Source: Candidatus Thiosymbion ectosymbiont of Robbea hypermnestra
Lineage (GTDB): Bacteria > Pseudomonadota > Gammaproteobacteria > Chromatiales > Chromatiaceae
Direction of reading: 5' to 3'
DNA: 6,432 bases
Assembly: GCA_020443945.1 (NCBI GenBank)
Contig: JAIZWN010000262.1
Span: forward strand, 1 to 6,432
Shown here piece by piece: positions 1-6,252 of this stretch. Under the pieces are notes generated by a model. The model did no database searches, had not been told where the DNA came from, and was given only the letters and a program-made list of their open reading frames with translations. The position numbers and the translations under genes are program-made. Positions within the stretch are counted from its first letter, which is position 1, and every line of letters begins with the position of its first letter.

Positions 1-38
1 TGACGGCCAACGGGCACCTTACCCATGACCCACGATCC

Positions 39-62
39 CTTTGTGGCTTGGTGTCTTTGTGT
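39..62. repeat. Three tandem copies of an 8-base unit (ctttgtgg-like)
   Basis: ctttgtgg, cttggtgt and ctttgtgt follow one another with an exact period of 8, about 18 bases past the malQ stop. Similar short CACAAAG-type arrays occur between genes in many Gram-negative genomes. The rest of 1-79 shows no gene and no convincing terminator hairpin. Confidence 0.5.
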
Positions 63-79
63 GAGAATTGAGAACGCTC

Positions 80-2020
80 CTAGGCGAGTGGCGGCGGGGG
101 TGTCAGGCTGCGCCCCCGGTCGCGCAGGTGTTGGGCCTCCCGGTCGAGCCGGGCGAGCAGCTCCGGCGTCGCCCGGTCGCATCCGGGGGCGCGTAGCGCC
201 AGGCCCAGGGCATAGGGCAGATTGAGGGCGCGGTCGTCGCCCAGCCGCCGCAGGTAATCCTGCTCGTAATCGGGGGGAATGCGCAGGGACCAGTTGGCCG
301 CGTTCACCGTGCCGGGGACGTTGTACTGCTCCTTCAGACCGAGCAGGTCGGCGAAGAAGACCAGGATGTTGCGGGCCGGACTTGTCAGCAGATCGGCGAA
401 CAGGGCGTGCACCAGGGCGCCGGAGTGGCCGGTGTGCCGGATCACCCACTGCTCCCGATTCCCGTGCGCCGGCACCAGCCGCTCGACCAGGTCCTCGGCG
501 CGGTCCCGCGCGCTGCCGTCCCTCACCCACTGGGCGGCCAATTGCCAGATCGGCGGCGTGTCGTGATTGCCGAGCATGATCCAATCGGCGGGCTCGGCCC
601 GCTCGCTGCGATACAGATCGGTGGGATCATGGGGGTCCACCTTCTGCAGGACCCGGAAGCGGCCGAGGCCGAAGCGGTCCAGCACCCGCGCCAGGGGCCG
701 GGGCAGGGTGCTGAGCACCTCGCACGCCAGGTCGTGGCCGCGGCTCGAGGCGCCCTCGGGGCCGACCAGGCAGGAGAAGAGCTGGGCGTAGGCGTCTATC
801 TGCTCCGGGGTCAGGGCCTTTACCCAATGGTCCGCATGTCGCGCCTCTGCGGCATCGATCTGCCGCGCCGTCACCTGAGCGAAGGCCCGCAGGGCCGGAT
901 GGTCCGGCAGATGCGGCGCGGAGAAGAGCCGCGCCCCCTGCTGCACGGCCACAAAGGGGTCCGCGAGATCGCTCCGGTACACCCAGGGGCAGACCCACCC
1001 ATGGGGATGATCCACGCGCAGGCCGTCGTATTCGCCATAGAGCTTTTCCAGCCGGCGGCGAACGAAGCGGAGCACGGGGCCGGGGGCGCCGTCCGCGGTC
1101 CGGTACTGGGCGGGGTCCAGAACCGCGAAGCCCCAGGGTTGGCCCATGGGATTGGTCCGGCTGGGGGGAGCGCCCATCAGGTAATCGGTTAGAAACAATC
1201 CCTGGTGGGCCCAGACATCCTGCTCCGCCAGGCCGATTTGCAGATCGGCGTACAGCTTGATCCCGAGTGTTTGGCAGTACTCCCGCAGTCGCTGGTGCTG
1301 GCGGTGCAGGAGCAGCTGGCCGAAGGCGTAGCGGGTGACCGATTCGGCGTGGTCCCGCAAGAGCTCGGTTCTTCTCGCGGCACGGGCGGCTTGTGTCCCG
1401 GCGGCCGGATTGAACAGGTCGCGGTCCGGATGGGGTTCGCCGGTGGCGGTTCGCCAATGGCGCCAGCTCTGATCTCCATGGAGCCCGAGCAGGATCGAAT
1501 AGAGGGCGTCCCGCTCCAGCCATTGCCCATGGGCGCGCCGGAAATCCGGCAGTTGCCTCGCCAGCTCCGGGTAGGCCGAGGGTTTCGCGCGGAATTTCCT
1601 ATAGGAAGCGTCGAGGGCGCACGCCTGCACGGCATGGGCAAAGGCATAGTGGACCCGGTCTCGAGCCCGTGGGCATCCCGTGAGCAGGGCGTCGAGATCG
1701 TCCGCCGCCAGCAACCCTTCCCGGCGCAGGGGAGACAGGGCCAGACTCAAGGGGTTGCGCGAGAAAAGCGCGCCATTGTAGGGAGAGGGGTTGTGTGCGT
1801 CCGTAAGGCCCTGGGGGCCCAGCTGGACGCCGTTGAACCCGAGCCCGGCCGCCTGCGCCAGAAAATGCGCGGCGCCGTCGGCATAGGGCGTACCGCGTCC
1901 CGGATCCTCCGGGGGCAAGGCCGGGAAGCAGGCGTCGTGGATCTCCAGAAACAGCCGATCCACCCCGCAGGCCCGCAGACCGGGGACGACACAGCCCGCA
2001 TACGCCTCGGAGCCGATCAT
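80..2020 (-). CDS. malQ: 4-alpha-glucanotransferase, GH77 (amylomaltase/disproportionating-enzyme type)
   Basis: Predicted 646-residue cytoplasmic enzyme that transfers alpha-1,4-glucan segments between chains, here most likely in glycogen turnover. GH77 landmarks run in the usual order: SPYNGALFSRNPLSLAL at 79-95, KLYADLQIGLAEQDVW at 255-270 (matching the GD-P-I-V segment of MalQ), LRVDHPHGW at 334-342 with the presumed nucleophile D337, CEVLSTLP at 433-440 with the presumed acid/base E434, LGNHDT at 483-488 with D487 as transition-state stabiliser, and NVPGTVNAANW at 567-577. The acid/base motif differs from the common EDLG, so this is a divergent GH77 branch. There is no signal peptide. 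The ATG at 2020 is the only usable start: upstream in frame there is no ATG, GTG or TTG before a stop at 2105-2107. The SD is weak (AGGCGG about 9 bases upstream). The stop is TAG. An 80-base gap separates it from the preceding gene with no visible promoter, so it may be read through from upstream. Family assignment is secure; exact substrate is inferred. Confidence 0.93.
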   Translation of the reverse strand: MIGSEAYAGCVVPGLRACGVDRLFLEIHDACFPALPPEDPGRGTPYADGAAHFLAQAAGLGFNGVQLGPQGLTDAHNPSPYNGALFSRNPLSLALSPLRREGLLAADDLDALLTGCPRARDRVHYAFAHAVQACALDASYRKFRAKPSAYPELARQLPDFRRAHGQWLERDALYSILLGLHGDQSWRHWRTATGEPHPDRDLFNPAAGTQAARAARRTELLRDHAESVTRYAFGQLLLHRQHQRLREYCQTLGIKLYADLQIGLAEQDVWAHQGLFLTDYLMGAPPSRTNPMGQPWGFAVLDPAQYRTADGAPGPVLRFVRRRLEKLYGEYDGLRVDHPHGWVCPWVYRSDLADPFVAVQQGARLFSAPHLPDHPALRAFAQVTARQIDAAEARHADHWVKALTPEQIDAYAQLFSCLVGPEGASSRGHDLACEVLSTLPRPLARVLDRFGLGRFRVLQKVDPHDPTDLYRSERAEPADWIMLGNHDTPPIWQLAAQWVRDGSARDRAEDLVERLVPAHGNREQWVIRHTGHSGALVHALFADLLTSPARNILVFFADLLGLKEQYNVPGTVNAANWSLRIPPDYEQDYLRRLGDDRALNLPYALGLALRAPGCDRATPELLARLDREAQHLRDRGRSLTPPPPLA

Positions 2021-2100
2021 GGGGCGCCGCCTGGCGTCCGAGGTCGCCGCCGGTGTCTTTCCGGCCTCGACGGTGGGTTGGTCACCTGCCGCATCACCGA

Positions 2101-3039
2101 TTACTCATCGCCTCGGGCCGCGTCGGCAACGGGCCTGACCTCATCCCGCGCCAGCTTGGCGCGATTGGCGACATCTTCCGCCGGCAGGCGGCGCGCCGCC
2201 AGATAACGGTATTCCCAGTAGAGGGAATTCACATCATACCGGTCCCAATCGGCCTGGGTCCTGGCGTTCGCCGCGGCGACCCGGGCCTCCCAGTAGCCGG
2301 GTTGCTCGTATTCTTCCCCCAAGAGGTCGGGGCTCAACATGACATCCGTGGACAGGAGTCTCGAGAGTAGTGCCCCGATATTCCTCCGTCCGGTTTCATT
2401 GGCTCGCTGCATCAACCGGACCAGCCCCGGCAGCTGGAGTTTTGCATTGCCCTTCCAGAGTGCGTCGAACGCGGCATCGACGGCCGTGAAGTGCATGATT
2501 CCTCCGACATAACTGGAAGCGGCAATGACCGAAATCAAGGTCTCGGCGCTAGTGACATCTCTCCGTTCGCCAAGAAACCAAGCCAACGCTGCGATTGGTT
2601 GTGTAATAGAGGGCGTATAGGTATTGACCAGATCCGTCAGGATTGCCTGGATCATCGGTAATCTGATATCTCGGTCTTCATCGAGCCGATAGGCGCTCCG
2701 TATTTCTTTGAAAAGTTCAGCCATCCGGTCCCGTCCAAAGGGCGCGGCATCTCGATAAGGATAGGTCCGGGTTTCGACGGCCGAGTAAGCATCGGCGATA
2801 TCCCCCGGAATCTTCGTGATGAGTGTAAAGCGCGGATCGGAAATATAGTCATAGGCTCGAAGAGCCGACGTGGAAACCATTATTTCGGTTGTCTCAAAGC
2901 CGGTCAGGAATGCGAGGGGTCCTCCCCGGTTATGCGCGACAACGGCATCATAGCGATCAGCATGACGTTCCAATCGAATGAGCTTGTCACGAAAATAATG
3001 ATCCCAGAATTCTGCAGCACTGATCGTTGTCCTTCTCAT
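2101..3039 (-). CDS. Hypothetical protein, candidate immunity/partner of the C92-domain effector
   Basis: A 312-residue protein I do not recognise. Its ATG overlaps the stop of the upstream effector-like gene as ATGA (3036-3039), so the two are translationally coupled. A strong SD, GAGGTGAT, lies 5 bases before the start. The sequence has no signal peptide and no clear membrane segment. The only fairly hydrophobic run is near residues 165-185 (around ETLISVIAASSYVGGIMHF). It looks largely alpha-helical and charged, with an aromatic- and Arg-rich C-terminal third (YDVNSLYWEYRYLAARR). Position directly after a putative toxin is what is expected of an immunity gene, although 312 residues is long for one. 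Its 5' half is lower in GC (about 43-58% on counted lines) than its 3' end (65-70%), like the toxin-coding part upstream. Alternatives are a second effector, a chaperone or a modification partner. Gene call is firm, function is inferred only from position. Confidence 0.85.
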   Translation of the reverse strand: MRRTTISAAEFWDHYFRDKLIRLERHADRYDAVVAHNRGGPLAFLTGFETTEIMVSTSALRAYDYISDPRFTLITKIPGDIADAYSAVETRTYPYRDAAPFGRDRMAELFKEIRSAYRLDEDRDIRLPMIQAILTDLVNTYTPSITQPIAALAWFLGERRDVTSAETLISVIAASSYVGGIMHFTAVDAAFDALWKGNAKLQLPGLVRLMQRANETGRRNIGALLSRLLSTDVMLSPDLLGEEYEQPGYWEARVAAANARTQADWDRYDVNSLYWEYRYLAARRLPAEDVANRAKLARDEVRPVADAARGDE

Positions 3040-4019
3040 TTTTCATCACCTCGCATTTTCAACTTGCCGTCATCATGGCTATTTTTTGCTTTTTCAGGAG
3101 GTGATGGATCAAAATCCACGACGGTATCCATATGATTGTTTACCGCGACCTGGCAAGGGGTTATGTATTCGGAATTACCACCGGCCTTCTTCTTCAATTC
3201 CTCCCCCAACTTGCTATCCGATGCAAGCTTTACCAAGAGCCTTTCTGTGGAACTACCCTTTGATTTTACATACTCACGCAACGCATCCAGGGTGTTCTCT
3301 TTATTTTTCGGGCTTAGGAAATCCATTTTTTTCGGCGTCAGCTCGACTCCGGCATTCTGATAAGCCTGATAAACGAAATCAGAGCAATATAGTTGCTTTG
3401 GGTCACGGTTCCATGGATTGAAGATATCGAATTTGTAATCTAAATCTTTGGTTTGTTCCATGGCCCAGTCGGCGGCCTTCTTGCCAAGCTTGTGGTTCTT
3501 GGGTCTTGCCACCTGCCCCTTGAATGTGTCGTGCTCACAAAAGAAATCATCAATCGATTCTTCCTTGACATCCCCTCCGGTGCGTTCCGGATAGGCATCG
3601 ACCACAACCAACTTACCTTTGGCATTCTTGCTCACAATCCCGGCATGGCTGTAATCACAGCGGCCCGCTTTGCGAATAAGGTCCGAGTCCGCCCCGGGGG
3701 TACTGCGCAGTACGACGTCACCCTCCTGGACATGATTTTTCATGTCCTTACAGTCCGTGACCTTCTTCTTGTCAGGGGCGGCCGGGCATTGCTGGACCAC
3801 GCTCGGGGCCTTGGCCGACGGCGGAGGCGTAGGTGCCGGCTGGGGTCTTCGTTTCGGCGGGGGCGCCTTCCTGGCAACCGCTTCCCCGTAGTTCTCGCGC
3901 CAGATCTGGCGATATTCCGCGGCCTCGGGCCCCAGATCAGGGGGGCGGCGTTCGAGCTCCGGGTATGTCTGCCATAACCGCTCGTCGGCAATGCGGGCGG
4001 CGGTGGGGTCGAGCGCCAT
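3036..4019 (-). CDS. Putative effector with YiiX/C92-type permuted papain-like (NlpC/P60-superfamily) domain
   Basis: A 327-residue protein in three parts. Residues 1-50 (RIADERLWQTYPELERR and on) are charged and helical, like N-terminal segments I recall in proteobacterial polymorphic toxins and type VI neighbours. Residues 53-80 are a Pro/Lys/Arg-rich linker. Residues about 98-225 match the permuted YiiX/YaeF (C92) fold: EGDVVLR (99-105), then YSHAGIV with presumed catalytic H125, DAYP (141-144), SIDDFF (155-160), and LYCSDFVYQAY (210-220) with presumed nucleophile C212. His precedes Cys, as expected for the permuted family. Residues 226-327 are a Lys-rich tail with no recognised match. There is no signal peptide or membrane segment. 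Known relatives are hydrolases or acyl/amide-transfer enzymes; the target here is unknown. The frame is open further up to an ATG at 4142, but that would overlap the previous gene by 97 bases. The ATG at 4019 leaves a 26-base gap and starts the recognisable N-terminus, though its SD is poor. The effector role is inferred from domain and gene order. Confidence 0.85.
   Translation of the reverse strand: MALDPTAARIADERLWQTYPELERRPPDLGPEAAEYRQIWRENYGEAVARKAPPPKRRPQPAPTPPPSAKAPSVVQQCPAAPDKKKVTDCKDMKNHVQEGDVVLRSTPGADSDLIRKAGRCDYSHAGIVSKNAKGKLVVVDAYPERTGGDVKEESIDDFFCEHDTFKGQVARPKNHKLGKKAADWAMEQTKDLDYKFDIFNPWNRDPKQLYCSDFVYQAYQNAGVELTPKKMDFLSPKNKENTLDALREYVKSKGSSTERLLVKLASDSKLGEELKKKAGGNSEYITPCQVAVNNHMDTVVDFDPSPPEKAKNSHDDGKLKMRGDEK
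3045..3052 (-). promoter_or_regulatory. Strong ribosome binding site for the candidate immunity gene
   Basis: GAGGTGAT on the minus strand matches the anti-SD end of 16S rRNA over eight bases and ends 5 bases before the ATG at 3039; its GAGG core is 9 bases away. It lies inside the last codons of the effector gene. This is the best SD in the cassette and suggests the partner is translated at least as well as the effector. Confidence 0.7.
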
Positions 4020-4045
4020 AGTCAATGCCCGTTGCGGCGGCCGCT

Positions 4046-4393
4046 TCAGAGCGCGACCCCACTCGCTTCGACCCGACAACGCAGCAGCGCCATCTTCTCC
4101 CGGCCCGCGAGGTGCGTCAGCAAAAAGATATCCGCGGCCCAAGGCTCCGCGTAGAACGCCGGGCCGTACATGATCGCCAGATCCAGCGCCGTGGCTACGT
4201 CATTCTCGTTGACGATGTCGTACCTTCGGGCCTGGTCCCGGATGGCGCCGACGAACGCCAAAAGCGGCTCGTCCGGCGTGGCCGCGAGGTGATCGGGAAA
4301 GCGGGCGCGGGCGTAGCGGCAGAGCTTTCGGTCAGCGACCTCGATAGGCACCTGAAACAGCCTTTCCATCTGCTCGGCCCGAATATGCAGCAT
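4046..4393 (-). CDS. Small helical protein of a family found beside type VI secretion effectors
   Basis: A 115-residue acidic/basic helical protein beginning MLHIRAEQMERL. It has the pattern I recall in small proteins encoded next to VgrG/PAAR effector genes: an MLxIRxEQM opening, a middle ARFPDHL (30-36), a YDIVNENDVATALDLAIMYG block (58-77), then PAFYAEPWAADIF (78-90) and a REKMALL ending (98-104). It has no signal peptide, no membrane helix and no catalytic motif. A role as adaptor or chaperone for loading the downstream effector is plausible but not shown. The start at 4393 is favoured over the in-frame ATG at 4453, because GGGAG lies 6 bases upstream of 4393 and the family-like sequence begins there. 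Its TGA stop is 26 bases before the effector start, so the two are probably co-transcribed. No VgrG or PAAR gene is present in the window to confirm the type VI link. Confidence 0.8.
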   Translation of the reverse strand: MLHIRAEQMERLFQVPIEVADRKLCRYARARFPDHLAATPDEPLLAFVGAIRDQARRYDIVNENDVATALDLAIMYGPAFYAEPWAADIFLLTHLAGREKMALLRCRVEASGVAL

Positions 4394-4399
4394 ACCGTA

Positions 4400-4404
4400 C
4401 TCCC
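4400..4404 (-). promoter_or_regulatory. Ribosome binding site fixing the start of the small helical protein
   Basis: GGGAG on the minus strand lies 6 bases before the ATG at 4393. It decides this start over the longer in-frame ATG at 4453. A second AGGAG at 4408-4412 lies just upstream, at a spacing less suitable for this start. Confidence 0.65.
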
Positions 4405-4461
4405 GTGCTCCTGCGTACACGAAGGCAGATTGATGGACAGGCCAGCACCCCATTTCACCTT

Positions 4462-4467
4462 ATTTTA
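4462..4467 (-). promoter_or_regulatory. Possible -10 element for the effector cassette
   Basis: TAAAAT on the minus strand matches TATAAT at five of six positions, about 70 bases before the small gene's start. No acceptable -35 box is found 15-18 bases upstream, where the sequence is the GC-rich arm of the inverted repeat. An activator-dependent promoter is possible, but so is chance. Confidence 0.22.
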
Positions 4468-4479
4468 CACCCTCTTAAA

Positions 4480-4552
4480 CCCCCAAACGCGCCAAGGAGC
4501 AGCACGCAGGAATCGCCTGAAGGGTGTAACCTCGCCTTGGCGCGTTTGGGGG
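4480..4552 (-). terminator. Long inverted repeat after glgA, possible transcription terminator
   Basis: Arms at 4480-4497 (cccccaaacgcgccaagg) and 4535-4552 are a perfect 18-base inverted repeat around a 37-base loop, which itself holds a small cagg/cctg hairpin (4507-4519). It begins 34 bases after the glgA stop. On the minus strand the stem is followed by TTTAAG, only a weak T run. Ending or attenuating glgA transcription is the simplest reading, but the long loop and poor T run make this uncertain. It could instead be a mobile-element remnant or mRNA-stabilising structure at the edge of the cassette. Confidence 0.5.
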
Positions 4553-4586
4553 GGCCCTGCGGGCACGACGAGGTGGCGGTCTTGCT

Positions 4587-6059
4587 TTACCAAGCCTTGA
4601 TGTGGTTGTAGATCGAGAGGTAGTGGTGGGCCGGATGGTTCCAGGAGTAGTCGTAGACCATGCCGTTACAGAGCAGGCGCCGGAATTCCTTCGGGTACTC
4701 GTACCAGAGCCCGATGGCGCGGTCCATGGCCGATTCGATGGCGGAATAATCGGTGTTGTCGAAGACATAGCCATTGCGGTATTCGAGGGGCATCGCCGCG
4801 TGATCCCGGTCGAATACGGTATCGGCGAGACCGCCCACCGCCCGGACGATGGGGACGGTGCCGTAGCGCAACGCGATCAGCTGGGCGAGGCCGCAGGGCT
4901 CGAACAGGCTGGGTACGACCAGCATGTCCGCGCCGGCGTAGATGAGGTGGGCGAGCTGCTCGTTGAAACCGACCTCGATATGGATGTCCGGGTTGTCGTT
5001 GAGGTGGTGCTTGAGATGCCAGAAGTCGTTATTGACGCTCGAGTCCGGGCTCGAGCCCAGGAGCACGAACTGGGCGCCGCGCCGGAGGGCATAGAACATC
5101 GCGTGACGGACCAGATGCAGGCCCTTCTGATGGTCCAGGCGACCGACGTAGGCGATCAGGGGCTTGTAGTCCTTGCGCAGCATCAGGCGTTCCCGTAGCG
5201 CCTCCTTGTCGGCGTACTTGCCGTCGAGCTGCCAGACATCGTAATGGTGAGGCAGGAAGCGGTCGATCTCGGGATTCCACACCTCGTAGTCGACGCCGTT
5301 GAGTACGCCGCCGAATTTGCCCCCGTGGACGGCGAGGGTATGACCGAGCCCCTTCCCCTGGTCGGTGTAGCGGGCCTCCCAGGCATGTTTCGGGGAGACG
5401 GTGGTCACGAAACTGGAATAGACGATGCCGGCCTTCATCAGGTTGATGGCCTTGGGGTTGTGATCGTCGCCCAGGCGGTCACGATCGAAATAATAGTCCG
5501 GCCGATGCAGGCCGGTGCCGGTCAACACGGGCTCCCCGTGGACCCCCTGGTGCTGAAAGTTGTGGATGGTGTAGACGACGCGCTGATCGTGCATCCCCAT
5601 GTGATGATAGATTTCCCACAAGAGGACCGGCACCAGGCCGGTTTGCCAGTCGTGACAGTGGATGATGGTCGGGCGCTTACCCGATTTGAGCAGAAACTCG
5701 ATGGCGGCCTTGCTGAAGAAGGCGAACCGCAGGACATCGTCCCGCGATCCGTAGAAGGAGCCGCGATTGAAATAGTTCTCGGGCGAGTGGGGCTCGATAA
5801 AATAGCACCGCCGGCCATGGACCATGCCGAAAAAGACGGTGCAATGGACCTCGCCCCCGAACCAGGGGACCTGAAGGTCGTTGTACGCGGTATCCAGCCC
5901 CCAGATTTCGCCGTACCACAGGCAGTCGTATTTCGGGAGTATGATCTCGACATCGTTGCCGCGGACCTCGAGCTCGCGGCTCAGACCGAAAACGACATCG
6001 GCCAGCCCGCCCACTTTGGCTACGGGCGCCAGTTCGGAAGAGATATGAACGATATACAT
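4587..6059 (-). CDS. glgA: Glycogen synthase (ADP-glucose type, GT5)
   Basis: A 490-residue cytoplasmic GT-B glycosyltransferase that adds glucose from ADP-glucose to the non-reducing ends of alpha-1,4-glucan, the elongation step of bacterial glycogen synthesis. The N-terminal KVGGL motif (15-19) holds the conserved Lys of the ADP-glucose site. HCHDWQTGL is at 134-142, YTIHNF at 163-168 and GVLNGVD at 251-257. The C-terminal domain has VGRLDHQKG (305-313; R307 and K312 match the phosphate-contacting Arg/Lys of E. coli GlgA) and PSLFEPCGLAQL (383-394) with catalytic-region E387, then RAVGGLADTV (406-415). Length is normal for GlgA (E. coli 477). The frame is open to an ATG at 6176, but the family N-terminus MYIVHISSELAPVAKVGGL starts at 6059, where AAGG sits 8 bases upstream. 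The stop is TAA. It is first in the leftward gene series, with a GH77 enzyme three genes downstream as its likely functional partner. Confidence 0.96.
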   Translation of the reverse strand: MYIVHISSELAPVAKVGGLADVVFGLSRELEVRGNDVEIILPKYDCLWYGEIWGLDTAYNDLQVPWFGGEVHCTVFFGMVHGRRCYFIEPHSPENYFNRGSFYGSRDDVLRFAFFSKAAIEFLLKSGKRPTIIHCHDWQTGLVPVLLWEIYHHMGMHDQRVVYTIHNFQHQGVHGEPVLTGTGLHRPDYYFDRDRLGDDHNPKAINLMKAGIVYSSFVTTVSPKHAWEARYTDQGKGLGHTLAVHGGKFGGVLNGVDYEVWNPEIDRFLPHHYDVWQLDGKYADKEALRERLMLRKDYKPLIAYVGRLDHQKGLHLVRHAMFYALRRGAQFVLLGSSPDSSVNNDFWHLKHHLNDNPDIHIEVGFNEQLAHLIYAGADMLVVPSLFEPCGLAQLIALRYGTVPIVRAVGGLADTVFDRDHAAMPLEYRNGYVFDNTDYSAIESAMDRAIGLWYEYPKEFRRLLCNGMVYDYSWNHPAHHYLSIYNHIKAW

Positions 6060-6134
6060 AGGGGTAGCCTTGGTGAGATTCCGAGTGGGCTGGGGGCGGT
6101 CGCAGGGCACCTCGAGAAAATCCAGGGTCCCCGG

Positions 6135-6157
6135 CGGGGCAAGGATGCCTCGCCCCG
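6135..6157 (-). other. Hairpin in the glgA leader
   Basis: cggggc (6135-6140) pairs with gccccg (6152-6157), and agg (6142-6144) pairs with cct (6148-6150) inside it across one A-C mismatch, leaving a three-base loop. A second small hairpin, tgcgc/gcgca around a four-base loop, lies at 6162-6175. Both fall between the candidate promoter and the glgA start. They may only reflect high GC. No known riboswitch class is recognised. Confidence 0.35.
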
Positions 6158-6186
6158 TCCGTGCGCCTGGGCGCATCGGGCAGCCT

Positions 6187-6215
6187 ATTATGGTGACGCG
6201 ACCTACCGCCGTCTA
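6187..6215 (-). promoter_or_regulatory. Candidate sigma-70 promoter of glgA
   Basis: On the minus strand TAGACG (6215-6210; four of six against TTGACA) is followed after exactly 17 bases by CATAAT (6192-6187; five of six against TATAAT). Transcription would start near 6180 and give a leader of about 120 bases before the glgA ATG. This is the best promoter-like pair I found upstream of glgA; it is a pattern match only. Confidence 0.4.
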
Positions 6216-6225
6216 CCCCCGAGGA

Positions 6226-6252
6226 GAAATGGGGGAAATGGGGGAAATGGGG
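6226..6252. repeat. Tandem repeat of a 9-base unit (aaatggggg, three copies)
   Basis: Copies occupy 6227-6235 and 6236-6244, with a third at 6245-6252 that runs directly into the left arm of the 22-base inverted repeat. The third copy is part of that arm, so the array probably arose by local duplication of the element's end. Confidence 0.8.

Noticed and set aside
407..1192. Plus-strand open frame of 261 codons
   Set aside because: Also antisense to the GH77 gene; low-complexity Gly/Arg/Pro composition typical of a shadow frame.
627..1523. Minus-strand open frame of 298 codons inside the GH77 gene
   Set aside because: Alternative frame of the same gene, Arg/Pro/Gly-rich, no recognisable domain.
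1205..2206. Plus-strand open frame of 333 codons opposite the GH77 gene
   Set aside because: Antisense shadow of a clearly conserved enzyme in high-GC DNA; no family resemblance and no supporting ribosome binding site.
3086..3421. Plus-strand open frame preceded by a near-perfect SD (aggaggtgat at 3096-3105)
   Set aside because: The SD-like sequence lies after the frame's first ATG and abuts the next ATG with no usable spacing; it is antisense to the effector tail, where it encodes the DPSPP segment.
4020..4142. N-terminal extension of the effector from the ATG at 4142
   Set aside because: Would overlap the preceding gene by 97 bases; the recognisable N-terminus begins at the ATG at 4019.
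4447..4456. accccatttc match to the REP-like arm upstream of glgA
   Set aside because: Only ten bases shared and no second arm nearby; probably coincidence.
2021..4586. Direct repeats or attachment sites flanking the cassette
   Set aside because: Comparing 2021-2100 with 4553-4586 by eye gave only a shared six-base CGAGGT, which is chance level.
6060..6176. 39-residue N-terminal extension of GlgA
   Set aside because: GlgA proteins begin at the MYIVHISSEL-type strand; the extension is Arg/Pro-rich and crosses leader hairpins.
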